Assembly (NCBI GenBank): GCA_017984035.1
Contig: JAGOAF010000014.1
Coordinates: 1-28,147 of the forward strand
DNA from: Flavobacterium sp.
GTDB lineage: Bacteria; Bacteroidota; Bacteroidia; Flavobacteriales; Flavobacteriaceae
Direction: 5' to 3'
DNA length: 28,147 nucleotides
In this document: positions 6,653-14,420 of the stretch, piece by piece
Layout: each line of letters opens with the position of its first letter
Position numbering within the stretch: the first letter of the stretch is position 1
Made by a program: the position numbers and the translations under genes
The notes under the pieces: model-generated
Databases searched by the model: none
What the model was told of the DNA's origin: nothing
What the model saw: only the letters and a program-made list of their open reading frames with translations

Positions 6653-7387
6653 ATGATAAAAATTATAACTTGGATTACTAAATTCATTATTACTGTAATA
6701 ACTGCGCTATTTTTTAGCTCTTGTCATTTTGACTACAATACGATAAAAGGCAGCGGTATAATTACGACAGAAAACAGAACAATTACTGAAAAATTTACTG
6801 GTATAGATGTTAGCAGTGCAATTGAGGTAACCGTAGAACAAGCAGACAAAACGGAAGTGATTGTAGAAGCAGATGATAATTTGCAAAATACGATCAAGAC
6901 AGAAGTGAAAAATGGAAAATTAGTAATTTCAAATGAATCCTATATTAATATTCGAAAAGGGACCCGTAAAGTGATAGTTACCATGCCGATAATTGAAAAT
7001 TTAGAAGCTTCGAGCGCTTCCTCCATTTCAAGTAAAAACACTTTAAAAGGAAACCAAATTTTCATCAAGTCTTCCAGTGCTGGTTCCATAAAATTAGAAT
7101 TAGAAATGGAATCAATAACTAGCAAATCAAGTAGTGGGAGTTCTATTGAGCTAAAAGGTCTAGCCATGCGATTTGACGGTCAAGCATCAAGCGGAAGTAC
7201 GATGAAATGTTTCAAATTATTAACCAACTCAGTAATTGCTGACGCCTCGAGTGGATCCTCTATAAATGTACATCCCATTGTTAGTTTAAAAGCAGAAGCA
7301 TCGAGTGGAGCTTCAGTAAGATACAATTCGGTTCCAAAAACATTCCAAAAAAATTCAAGTTCTGGCGGAAGTGTCGAACAAGACTAA
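6653..7387 (+). CDS. Head-GIN (DUF2807) lipoprotein
   Basis: An exported 244-aa lipoprotein. The signal peptide ends in FSSC with the lipidated cysteine at C24. The rest is a DUF2807/head-GIN domain, annotated in databases as a putative autotransporter adhesin domain, starting near residue 35 with GSGIITTENRTITEKFTGIDVSSAIEV. Its second half is a run of Ser-rich rungs about 15-25 residues apart (ASSASSISS, SSSAGSI, SSSGSSI, ASSGSTM, ASSGSSI, ASSGASV, SSSGGSV), as expected for a beta-helix in which stacked turns carry a serine ladder. It starts 2 bases after the PspC gene, so it belongs to the PadR-PspC operon, which ends with the terminator at 7412. Adhesion or surface function is not proven for the family. 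Confidence 0.85.
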   Translation: MIKIITWITKFIITVITALFFSSCHFDYNTIKGSGIITTENRTITEKFTGIDVSSAIEVTVEQADKTEVIVEADDNLQNTIKTEVKNGKLVISNESYINIRKGTRKVIVTMPIIENLEASSASSISSKNTLKGNQIFIKSSSAGSIKLELEMESITSKSSSGSSIELKGLAMRFDGQASSGSTMKCFKLLTNSVIADASSGSSINVHPIVSLKAEASSGASVRYNSVPKTFQKNSSSGGSVEQD

Positions 7388-7411
7388 TTTCCTTTTTCTC
7401 AATTAAATAAG

Positions 7412-7443
7412 AAAAATCATTCATTTATATGGATGATTTTTTT
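7412..7443 (+). terminator. Terminator of the padR-pspC-GIN operon
   Basis: Stem 7412-7422 with 7431-7441 (11 pairs, one T-G wobble), loop ATTTATAT, then a T-run. The T-run merges into the -7 box of the next gene. Confidence 0.8.
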
Positions 7444-7450
7444 ATATTTG
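7443..7450 (+). promoter_or_regulatory. -7 box of the second head-GIN gene
   Basis: A perfect TATATTTG sits 17 bases before the ATG at 7468 and touches the T-run of the preceding terminator. The -33 region would lie inside the terminator stem, where no TTTG was seen. Confidence 0.6.
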
Positions 7451-7467
7451 TATAAATCAGAATATCT

Positions 7468-8316
7468 ATGAAACCGAATTTTTTCCTTTCTTGTATCATT
7501 TCAATTTTTTTAACAACCCCAGTATTTTCTCAAAAAGCAGAAAAAATAAAAGGTTCTAAAATAGTAACCGCTTCTACTCATCAAGTAGAACCTTTCTCCA
7601 TGATTGAGGTGGAAGACAATCTTGAAATCTATCTTGAAAAAGGAGAGAAAAACGAAATAAAAATTGAGTCAGATGCAAACTTGCACGAAGTCATCAGTTT
7701 AAAAGTAATAAATGACATTTTGATACTTTCTACTTTAAAAGAAATACAAGGTTTCAAAAAATTATCGGTAACAGTCACCTATACTAGTGGTCTAAACTTG
7801 ATTACTACTAAGGATGAGTCTGTTGTCAATGCAATTCAAGAAGTTATTTTAGATACCATTACCTTTAAAGCATTTGACAAATCAAAATTATTTTTAAATA
7901 TAAACGCAGGAAACTTCAATTTACTAGCAGACGATAAATCTAAAATAGAACTTAACTTGAAGAGCGAAACTTCTTTTGTTGAATTGAGTAAAAACAGTTC
8001 ACTAAAGGCATTAATCAATAGTGGAGAATTAAAATGTGATTTATACCAAAAATCTATTGCCATCATTGAAGGTGACTCAGACAATTCGATATTTCGAATT
8101 GACAATCTAGCTGAGTTAAATGCGCAAAAATTGAACTGTAAATCATCCGATTTAACCATTGAAGGAAAAGCAAGTTGTAATATTTTGGTAGAAAACAATC
8201 TCATACTTAACGCTACGGACAATGCCGAAATAAACTTGTATGGAAATCCAAAAATAGAAATTGGAAAATTTGCCGGAGAAGCTAAATTGTTTAAAAAACT
8301 TTCTAATAAAAAATAA
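7468..8316 (+). CDS. Exported head-GIN (DUF2807-like) protein
   Basis: A 282-aa protein with a Sec signal peptide (MKPNFFLSC, hydrophobic stretch, ending VFSQ at about residue 22). There is no clear lipobox before mature residue 1. The body has the same opening as the previous gene (KIKGSKIVTASTHQVEPFSMIEVEDNLEIYLEKGEKNEI), so it is a head-GIN paralogue. It is more diverged and Lys/Asn-rich, without the serine ladder. Repeated short beta-strand patterns (for example DKSKLFLNINAG and DKSKIELNLKSE) again suggest a beta-solenoid. It has its own promoter and ends in a bidirectional terminator shared with trxB. It probably lies at the cell surface or in the periplasm; role unknown. Confidence 0.8.
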   Translation: MKPNFFLSCIISIFLTTPVFSQKAEKIKGSKIVTASTHQVEPFSMIEVEDNLEIYLEKGEKNEIKIESDANLHEVISLKVINDILILSTLKEIQGFKKLSVTVTYTSGLNLITTKDESVVNAIQEVILDTITFKAFDKSKLFLNINAGNFNLLADDKSKIELNLKSETSFVELSKNSSLKALINSGELKCDLYQKSIAIIEGDSDNSIFRIDNLAELNAQKLNCKSSDLTIEGKASCNILVENNLILNATDNAEINLYGNPKIEIGKFAGEAKLFKKLSNKK

Positions 8317-8345
8317 AAAAAGTCCCAATTCTGGGACTTTTTTTT
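8315..8345. terminator. Bidirectional terminator between GIN gene and trxB
   Basis: The core stem AGTCCCA/TGGGACT (8321-8327 with 8332-8338), loop ATTC, is extended by an A-run on the left and a T-run on the right, so it works on both strands. It separates the convergent genes ending at 8316 (plus) and 8360 (minus). Confidence 0.93.
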
Positions 8346-8359
8346 ATGAAATAATATTT

Positions 8360-9310
8360 TTAATGACCTTTGGCAGCTAAATAACGTTCGGCATCTAAAG
8401 CGGCCATACAACCTGTTCCTGCAGCTGTAATCGCTTGACGATAGACATGGTCTGCAGCATCTCCTGCAACAAAAACCCCGTCTACATTTGTTTTTGAAGT
8501 CCCTGGTGTATTCACAATATAACCTGTTTCATCAAGTGTAATATACTCTTTAAAAATAGCAGTATTCGGTTGGTGACCAATAGCCACAAAGAAACCAGTT
8601 GCTGGAATTTCGAAAATTTCGTCTGTGGTTTTATTTTTAGCTTTAACACCGGTAACCACTTGTTCATCTCCCAACACTTCTACAGTATCATGGTTCATTA
8701 AAATAGTGATATTCTCTGTCGCACGAACACGTTCTTCCATAATTTTGGAAGCTCTGAATTTTTCGCTACGAACTAACATAGTTACTTTTTTACACAATTT
8801 AGATAAGTAATGTGCCTCTTCACAAGCTGAATCACCTGCTCCAACAATCACTACTTCTTGATTTCTATAAAAGAACCCATCACAAACCGCACATGCCGAA
8901 ACACCGCCACCCATTTTCAAATAATGTTGTTCAGAAGGCAAACCTAAATATTTTGCAGTTGCTCCTGTAGAAATAATTACAGTTTCACAATGCAATTCGA
9001 TGGTATCATTAATCCAAACTTTATGAAATGAACCTGAAAAATCTACTTTTGTAGCCCACCCGTCTCGTATATCTGCACCAAAACGTTGCGCTTGTGCTTG
9101 CAACTGAATCATCATCTCTGGTCCAGTTACGCCATCTACATAACCAGGAAAGTTTTCTACTTCATTAGTTGTTGTTAATTGTCCACCCGGTTGCATTCCT
9201 TGATATAAAACTGGATTCATATTAGCTCTAGCAGCATAAATAGCAGCTGTATAACCCGCTGGCCCAGAACCAATAATAAGGCATTTGATTTTTTCGATTG
9301 TATCTGACAT
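8360..9310 (-). CDS. trxB: Thioredoxin-disulfide reductase
   Basis: A cytoplasmic flavoenzyme that passes electrons from NADPH to thioredoxin. At 316 aa it has normal low-Mr length. Visible motifs are the FAD-binding GSGPAGY (14-20), the redox-active pair CAVC (C140 and C143) in SACAVCDG, the NADPH-binding GAGDSACEEA (157-166) and the C-terminal FAD motif GVFVAGDAADH. It stands alone on the minus strand, with its own promoter (9344-9373) and a terminator shared with the convergent GIN gene. The arsenate reductase at 1305 has the three-cysteine layout that needs thioredoxin, so this enzyme would indirectly support it; the two are not in one operon. Confidence 0.97.
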   Translation of the reverse strand: MSDTIEKIKCLIIGSGPAGYTAAIYAARANMNPVLYQGMQPGGQLTTTNEVENFPGYVDGVTGPEMMIQLQAQAQRFGADIRDGWATKVDFSGSFHKVWINDTIELHCETVIISTGATAKYLGLPSEQHYLKMGGGVSACAVCDGFFYRNQEVVIVGAGDSACEEAHYLSKLCKKVTMLVRSEKFRASKIMEERVRATENITILMNHDTVEVLGDEQVVTGVKAKNKTTDEIFEIPATGFFVAIGHQPNTAIFKEYITLDETGYIVNTPGTSKTNVDGVFVAGDAADHVYRQAITAAGTGCMAALDAERYLAAKGH

Positions 9311-9343
9311 AGTGTACTAATTTGTATGTTTTTTTTAAGATAA

Positions 9344-9373
9344 CAAAGGTAGTTTTAAAATAAAAACGGCAAA
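9344..9373 (-). promoter_or_regulatory. Promoter of trxB
   Basis: On the minus strand a TTTG (9373-9370) and a -7 box TACCTTTG (9351-9344) are 18 bases apart. The box ends 33 bases before the trxB start codon. A second TTTG at 9377-9374 would give a spacing of 22. Confidence 0.65.
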
Positions 9374-9431
9374 CAAAAAAACATCATTTTTAATTATTAA
9401 AAAATAATCATTGCCTATTTATATTTTCTAC

Positions 9432-9461
9432 TTGCTTAAATAAAAATTATTTCTATATTTG
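9432..9461 (+). promoter_or_regulatory. Promoter of tRNA-Pro
   Basis: TTG (9432-9434), 19 bases, then TATATTTG (9454-9461). Eighteen bases around the -7 box (9447-9464) are identical to 91-108 before tRNA-Met, and the TTG stands at the same offset. Confidence 0.8.
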
Positions 9462-9472
9462 CACTCGCGTTA

Positions 9473-9547
9473 CGGGGTGTAGCGTAGCCCGGTTATCGCG
9501 CCTGCTTTGGGAGCAGGAGGCCGCAGGTTCGAATCCTGCCACCCCGA
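9473..9547 (+). tRNA. tRNA-Pro (anticodon TGG)
   Basis: A complete 75-nt cloverleaf. The acceptor stem CGGGGTG pairs with CACCCCG, with discriminator A at 9547. The anticodon stem is CCTGC/GCAGG with loop TTTGGGA, giving anticodon TGG at 9508-9510, followed by a normal T arm GCAGG-TTCGAAT-CCTGC. The CCA tail is not encoded (the next bases are CAA), unlike the tRNA-Met of this window. Confidence 0.96.
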
Positions 9548-9549
9548 CA

Positions 9550-9583
9550 AAAATCCTTTTTGCTTTGCAGAAGGGATTTTTTA
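9550..9583 (+). terminator. Terminator after tRNA-Pro
   Basis: AAAATCCTTT (9550-9559) pairs with AAGGGATTTT (9571-9580) over 10 pairs with one T-G wobble and an 11-base loop, then a short T-run. The stem starts directly after the tRNA. Confidence 0.8.
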
Positions 9584-9689
9584 TTTTAGATCAATTCCAT
9601 TTCAATTGTAACTTAATTTACGATAAAAAAACCCTACACAATTCATCCAAAATACAAATTCAGGTGTTGTCTTGAGGCACCGAATCAAA

Positions 9690-9708
9690 TTGTAACAAAT
9701 GTTAACAA
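9690..9708 (+). promoter_or_regulatory. Imperfect palindrome upstream of parA
   Basis: TTGTAACAAATGTTAACAA is nearly self-complementary, with a one-base indel between arms. It lies 60 bases before parA and just ahead of a weak promoter-like pair (TTTT 9715-9718, 19 bases, TATTTTTA 9738-9745). It is not the standard parS sequence. It could be an operator; nothing else was seen in 9584-9768. Confidence 0.35.
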
Positions 9709-9768
9709 AATAGATTTTCAGAAACGAGAATTAATTGTATTTTTACCATTCAAAATTCAAAAAAATAA

Positions 9769-10536
9769 ATGGGTAAAATCATTGCTATTGCCAATCAAAA
9801 AGGAGGAGTTGGAAAGACTACTACATCAGTAAATCTAGCTGCTTCCTTGGGTGTTCTAGAAAAAAGAGTATTACTAATTGACGCTGATCCGCAAGCCAAT
9901 GCCTCCTCCGGATTGGGAATTGAGGTCGAATCAGTTGAAATTGGCACCTACCAGGTTTTAGAACATAGCCATTCGCCAAAAGAAGCCATCATCCGTTGTT
10001 CGGCTCCGAATGTAGATATAATCCCTGCCCATATTGACTTAGTTGCCATCGAAATTGAATTGGTAGACAAAGAAAACAGAGAGTATATGCTGAAACAAGC
10101 GTTACAAAGTGTTAAAGATGATTATGATTTTATTATTATCGATTGTGCACCCTCTCTTGGCTTATTAACTTTGAATGCGTTGACCGCAGCTGACTCCGTA
10201 ATTATTCCGATACAATGTGAATATTTTGCATTAGAAGGCCTAGGAAAATTGTTGAATACGATTAAAAGTATTCAAAAAATTCACAATCCAGAATTAGACA
10301 TTGAAGGATTGTTATTGACCATGTTTGATTCCCGCTTGCGTTTATCCAATCAAGTGGTAGAAGAAGTGCAAAAACATTTTAACGATATGGTATTCGAAAC
10401 CATCATTCAAAGAAATATCAAATTAGGCGAAGCGCCAAGTTTTGGTGAAAGCATTATAAATTATGACGCTACAAGTAAAGGAGCTACCAACTACTTGCAT
10501 TTAGCTCAGGAAGTAATACAAAAAAACAGCAACTAA
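9769..10536 (+). CDS. parA: Chromosome-partitioning ATPase ParA (Soj)
   Basis: A Walker-type ATPase that moves the origin region to the cell poles together with ParB. It has 255 aa, the short chromosomal ParA form without an N-terminal DNA-binding extension. The deviant Walker A KGGVGKTT is at 11-18, the conserved LLIDADPQANAS follows at about 35-46, and Walker B appears in YDFIIIDCAPSLG. It starts the plus-strand series parA, parB, DUF5683, dapB, lepB and wbqC, with parB only 4 bases downstream. No canonical parS site was seen in the window. Confidence 0.97.
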   Translation: MGKIIAIANQKGGVGKTTTSVNLAASLGVLEKRVLLIDADPQANASSGLGIEVESVEIGTYQVLEHSHSPKEAIIRCSAPNVDIIPAHIDLVAIEIELVDKENREYMLKQALQSVKDDYDFIIIDCAPSLGLLTLNALTAADSVIIPIQCEYFALEGLGKLLNTIKSIQKIHNPELDIEGLLLTMFDSRLRLSNQVVEEVQKHFNDMVFETIIQRNIKLGEAPSFGESIINYDATSKGATNYLHLAQEVIQKNSN

Positions 10537-10540
10537 TTGT

Positions 10541-11440
10541 ATGGCAAAAGCAATAAAAAAACAGGCGTTAGGAAGGGGCTTATCTGCCTTACTGAAAGAT
10601 CCAGAAAACGATATCAAATCGGTACATGATAAAAATGCCGATAAAGTTGTTGGAAATATAATTGAACTTGAAATTGATGCGATTGAAATCAATCCTTTTC
10701 AACCGAGAAGCAATTTTAACGAAGAATCTTTAAAAGAATTAGCTATTTCCATCAAGGAACTAGGGGTTATCCAACCGATTACTGTCCGCAAATTAGATTT
10801 TAATAAATACCAATTAATTTCAGGAGAACGCCGTTTACGTGCAGCTACATTAGTTGGTTTAAATACTGTTCCTGCCTATATCCGAATTGCTAATGATAAT
10901 GAATCATTAGTGATGGCTTTAGTAGAAAATATTCAGCGTCACGACTTGGACCCTATAGAAATAGCTCTTTCTTACCAACGTTTGATGGACGAAATTGAAT
11001 TGACCCAAGAGCAAGTAAGTGAACGTGTAGGTAAAAAACGTTCAACTATTGCCAATTATTTACGTTTGTTAAAATTAGATCCAATAATTCAAACGGGGAT
11101 ACGAGATGGTTTTATTAGTATGGGACATGGTCGTGCTATTATCAATATTGAAGACCAAGAGGTACAAACTAATATTTACCAAAAAATTGTAAGTCAAAAT
11201 TTGTCCGTTCGTGATACAGAAGCTTTAGTTAAAAATTACCAAGAGAGCTTAAAACCAAAATCAGCAACAAAATTAAAATCAGCGTCATTCGAAGTAGCCC
11301 CTGATGAGAAAAAGAAATTCAACAACTATTTTGGCACCAAAGTAGACATCAAAATAGTTGGGAATGGCAAAGGTAAAATCACCATTCCTTTTCACTCTGA
11401 AGAAGATTTTAATAGAATTGTCAAATTAATCAAGGGATAG
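10541..11440 (+). CDS. parB: Chromosome-partitioning protein ParB (Spo0J)
   Basis: A DNA-binding CTPase clamp that loads at parS and stimulates ParA. It has 299 aa, normal length. The N-terminal ParA-interacting segment is ALGRGLSALL (9-18). The ParB/Sulfiredoxin-like domain has NPFQPR (51-56), the CTP-binding GERRLR (95-100) and ENIQRHDL (129-136). A helix-turn-helix at about 154-175 (LTQEQVSERVGKKRSTIANYLRLL) precedes a C-terminal dimer region from about 230. Its stop codon shares one base with the start of the DUF5683 gene, indicating translational coupling. Confidence 0.97.
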   Translation: MAKAIKKQALGRGLSALLKDPENDIKSVHDKNADKVVGNIIELEIDAIEINPFQPRSNFNEESLKELAISIKELGVIQPITVRKLDFNKYQLISGERRLRAATLVGLNTVPAYIRIANDNESLVMALVENIQRHDLDPIEIALSYQRLMDEIELTQEQVSERVGKKRSTIANYLRLLKLDPIIQTGIRDGFISMGHGRAIINIEDQEVQTNIYQKIVSQNLSVRDTEALVKNYQESLKPKSATKLKSASFEVAPDEKKKFNNYFGTKVDIKIVGNGKGKITIPFHSEEDFNRIVKLIKG

Positions 11441-12000
11441 TGCATAAAGGACTTTTCATAGCTATCTTATTTTTACTATTGGGAAACACCTTTGTTTTTG
11501 CACAAGCTAAATCCGCTACTTCAAAAACAGCAAATGACAGCTTGAAATCCAGCAATATTGATCCATTAACCCCTGCTAAAGCTGCATTTTATTCAGCTGT
11601 TTTACCAGGCTTAGGGCAAGCATATAATAAAAAATATTGGAAAATTCCATTGGTTTATGGCGCTATAGGAACCAGTCTTTATTTCTACATTAATAGTAAT
11701 TCCAAGTACCACGATTATCGTGATGCTTACAAACGAAGACTAGAAGGATATAGTGATGACAAATTCAGTTATCTGGACACAAACCGATTGATTACAGCAC
11801 AAAAATTCTACCAACGAAATCGCGATTTGTCTGCGCTTTTTCTAGTTGGATTTTATGCGCTTAATATTATCGATGCTAATGTAGACGCAGCTTTAATACA
11901 ATTTAATGTCAACGAAAATTTATCGGTAAATCCGATTATATATCCCGATGCTGTAACATTCAAAGCAAATGTGGGACTAACGCTTAATTATAATTTTTAG
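11440..12000 (+). CDS. DUF5683 domain protein, exported
   Basis: A 186-aa protein with an N-terminal signal peptide (MHKGLFIAILFLLLG, ending VFAQ near residue 22). The DUF5683 core contains AAFYSAVLPGLGQAYNKKYWKIPLVYG and later hydrophobic segments, ending in strands that look like outer-membrane or periplasmic structure (VGLTLNYNF). The function of the family is unknown. It regularly sits between parB and dapB in flavobacteria. The start is inferred to be GTG at 11440, overlapping the last base of the parB stop, because the signal peptide begins there and no ATG lies nearby. Confidence 0.83.
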   Translation: MHKGLFIAILFLLLGNTFVFAQAKSATSKTANDSLKSSNIDPLTPAKAAFYSAVLPGLGQAYNKKYWKIPLVYGAIGTSLYFYINSNSKYHDYRDAYKRRLEGYSDDKFSYLDTNRLITAQKFYQRNRDLSALFLVGFYALNIIDANVDAALIQFNVNENLSVNPIIYPDAVTFKANVGLTLNYNF

Positions 12001-12044
12001 AATGAAGTAATAACTCACCTCTAAATGACTTTAATATTTAATAA

Positions 12045-12746
12045 ATGAAAATTGCGCTTTTAGGATACGGAAAAATGGGGAAAGTAATTGAACGAATTGC
12101 TTTAGAAAGGGGTCATGAAATTGTCTTGAAAAAAGACGAAAACAACACCTATGAAGGCCTATCAAATGCAGATGTAGCGATTGATTTTAGCGTACCATCG
12201 GCTGCGGTAGAAAATATCTCTAGTAGTTTTCATGCCAATGTACCCGTAGTATCTGGCACAACAGGTTGGTTAGACCGGTATGACGAAGTGATTACTCTTT
12301 GCAAGGAAAAAAAGGGAGGTTTTATCTCTAGTTCTAACTTTAGTTTAGGTGTTAATTTGTTTTTTGAAATAAATGATTATCTAGCTAAGATTATGGCACC
12401 TTATACATCGTATTCTGTTGCTATGGAAGAGATTCATCACACACAAAAACTAGACGCTCCTAGTGGTACTGCTATATCATTGGCAAAAGGTGTTATTGAA
12501 AATAGCCCATATACTAATTGGACTTTAGACCAAGCTAATGCTAATGAAATACACATTGATGCTAAACGTATCGCAGATGTACCTGGCACTCATACTGTTA
12601 CTTACAATTCTGAAGTAGACAGCATTGAAATCAAACATACCGCTCACAATCGCGAAGGATTTGCTTTAGGTGCCGTAATCGCAGCTGAATGGTTAGCAGG
12701 GAAACAGGGAGTTTTCACGATGAAAGACGTATTAAATTTTAAATAA
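12045..12746 (+). CDS. dapB: 4-hydroxy-tetrahydrodipicolinate reductase
   Basis: Reduces the dihydrodipicolinate intermediate with NAD(P)H in lysine and diaminopimelate synthesis, so it feeds peptidoglycan. It has 233 aa, shorter than the E. coli enzyme (273) but usual for Bacteroidetes. The nucleotide-binding motif GYGKMG is at 7-12 and SGTTGW at 70-75. The catalytic segment EIHHTQKLDAPSGTA is at 129-143, with H131 and K135 in the places of the E. coli catalytic His159 and Lys163. The C-terminal DapB signature EVDSIEIKHTAHNREGFALGAV is clear. It lies 44 bases after DUF5683 and 45 bases before lepB. Confidence 0.96.
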   Translation: MKIALLGYGKMGKVIERIALERGHEIVLKKDENNTYEGLSNADVAIDFSVPSAAVENISSSFHANVPVVSGTTGWLDRYDEVITLCKEKKGGFISSSNFSLGVNLFFEINDYLAKIMAPYTSYSVAMEEIHHTQKLDAPSGTAISLAKGVIENSPYTNWTLDQANANEIHIDAKRIADVPGTHTVTYNSEVDSIEIKHTAHNREGFALGAVIAAEWLAGKQGVFTMKDVLNFK

Positions 12747-12791
12747 TTTCCTGAAGTTTATCCAAAACTTTAGAACGTAAATGATATAATT

Positions 12792-14333
12792 ATGACAGTA
12801 GCAGAATGGTTTATTTTTTTCTTATTCGTACAAGTAGTTCACTTTATTGGAACATGGAAATTGTACGTAAGCGCAGGTAGAAAAAGTTGGGAAGCCGCTA
12901 TTCCGGTTTATAATGCAATAGTACTTTTGAAAATAATTGGGCGACCAAGCTGGTGGACCATTTTACTTTTCTTGCCTATTATCAACTTAATTCTATTTCC
13001 TGTAATTTGGGTTGAAACTCTTCGTAGTTTTGGCAAAAACTCCACTTTAGATAAGGTATTAGGTGTGGCTACATTCGGTTTGTATATCGCTTATATAAGT
13101 TATACTCAAAAATTAAACTACACTACAGACAGAAGTACTGAACCTGTAAACAAAACTGCCGACACTATAAGTTCATTGCTGTTTGCGATAGTAGTAGCGA
13201 CTTTTGTTCACACCTATTTTATTCAGCCATTTACCATCCCAACCTCATCACTTGAAAAAACATTATTAGTTGGAGATTTCTTATTTGTAAGCAAAGTAAA
13301 CTATGGAGCAAGGACCCCAATGACTACTGTTGCGCTTCCAATGGTGCACGACACCATTCCGTTAACCAAAAAGAAATCGTACTTAACTTGGCCTGAATTA
13401 CCTTATTTTAGACTACCTGGATTTCAAACTATAGAACGAAATGATATAGTGGTTTTTAACTGGCCGATTGATACGGTTTATAAATTTAGAGACCAGTCTG
13501 GATTTAGAGTAGACAAACCAATTGACAAAAAATCAAACTACGTGAAACGTTGTGTAGGTGTACCTGGTGATCAATTCGAAATCAAAGACGGAATTGTATT
13601 CGTAAATGGCAAAGAATTAATTTTACCTGAGAGAGCGAGACCGCAATTTTCGTACAAAGTAGCACTTGACGGAAAAACTCCAATTGATTTCGAATATCTA
13701 TTACAAGATATGGACATCACTGACGGAGCAGGTTTTATGGATGCCGAAAAAAGAGATACTTTGTTTATAGCAGCTATGACTACAGCTAATGCGGAAAAAT
13801 TACAACGAATTCCAGGAATTACTGGTGTACAAAAAATAATTTCAAAAGAAGTAGAACCAGGCATTTTCCCTCACATCAACAAATGGAACCGCGATAATTT
13901 TGGACCTATCAATATTCCGCAAAAAGGAAAAACGGTAGCTTTAAATTTAGAAACGTTACCATTTTATAAAGCCATCATCACTGATTACGAAAAGAACGAC
14001 TTAAAAGTGACCGGATCTGAGATCAGAATTAATGGAAAAATTGCTACTTCATATACTTTCCAACAAAATTACTATTGGATGATGGGAGACAATCGCCATA
14101 ATTCAGAAGACAGTCGTTACTGGGGTTATGTGCCAGAAAATCACATTGTTGGTAAACCAACTTTTATTTGGATGAGCTATGATTCCAATGCCAAAGGATT
14201 GAAAAAAATTCGTTGGGAAAGACTCTTCACAACAGTTAGTGGTGAGGGTCAACCCCAATCGTATTTTAAATTTTTCCTTTTGGCTTTAGTAGCTTATTTC
14301 ATTGGAGAATATTTTTGGAAGAAAAGAAAATAG
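12792..14333 (+). CDS. lepB: Signal peptidase I (long flavobacterial form)
   Basis: A membrane-bound serine protease that removes Sec and Tat signal peptides on the outer side of the inner membrane. It has 513 aa against about 320 in E. coli. The N-terminal 110 residues hold three or four hydrophobic segments resembling DUF5684. A membrane helix at about 125-145 leads into the catalytic domain. The nucleophile is S153 in TSSLEKTL and the general base is K252 in YVKRCVGVPGD. The box E signature GDNRHNSEDSRYWG is at 432-445. About 180 residues separate K252 from box E, an insertion typical of the family in Bacteroidetes. A last hydrophobic helix (493-507) ends the protein. Confidence 0.95.
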   Translation: MTVAEWFIFFLFVQVVHFIGTWKLYVSAGRKSWEAAIPVYNAIVLLKIIGRPSWWTILLFLPIINLILFPVIWVETLRSFGKNSTLDKVLGVATFGLYIAYISYTQKLNYTTDRSTEPVNKTADTISSLLFAIVVATFVHTYFIQPFTIPTSSLEKTLLVGDFLFVSKVNYGARTPMTTVALPMVHDTIPLTKKKSYLTWPELPYFRLPGFQTIERNDIVVFNWPIDTVYKFRDQSGFRVDKPIDKKSNYVKRCVGVPGDQFEIKDGIVFVNGKELILPERARPQFSYKVALDGKTPIDFEYLLQDMDITDGAGFMDAEKRDTLFIAAMTTANAEKLQRIPGITGVQKIISKEVEPGIFPHINKWNRDNFGPINIPQKGKTVALNLETLPFYKAIITDYEKNDLKVTGSEIRINGKIATSYTFQQNYYWMMGDNRHNSEDSRYWGYVPENHIVGKPTFIWMSYDSNAKGLKKIRWERLFTTVSGEGQPQSYFKFFLLALVAYFIGEYFWKKRK

Positions 14334-14347
14334 TATAACCAATTAAT

Positions 14348-14393
14348 CAATGTGAAAATGTAATAATTTATCCATTCTTATATTTTCACATTG
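14348..14393 (+). repeat. Inverted repeat between lepB and wbqC
   Basis: A perfect 12-bp inverted repeat (CAATGTGAAAAT at 14348-14359, ATTTTCACATTG at 14382-14393) surrounds a 22-base loop. An alternative 7-bp pairing exists between AATGTAA (14357-14363) and TTACATT (14394-14400). No T-run follows, so a terminator is doubtful. It could be a weak attenuator or an operator for wbqC. Confidence 0.6.
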
Positions 14394-14420
14394 TTACATT
14401 AAAAAATTGCTACATTTTTC

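Noticed and set aside
7836..8411. 191-aa open frame on the minus strand opposite the second GIN gene
   Set aside because: No signal or domain, Phe/Ser/Leu-rich composition of an antisense shadow, and it crosses the bidirectional terminator and the trxB end.
12763..12771. TTATCCAAA, one mismatch from a DnaA box
   Set aside because: A single copy with no cluster, and no origin-like structure or dnaA nearby; recF alone does not mark an origin.
13540..13548. ACGTGAAAC, like one half of a parS site
   Set aside because: Only one half-site matches, within lepB coding sequence at a conserved Tyr-Val-Lys-Arg segment.
13571..13864. 97-aa open frame on the minus strand within lepB
   Set aside because: Antisense to the lepB insert, no promoter and no recognisable family; the plus-strand frame is clearly the gene.
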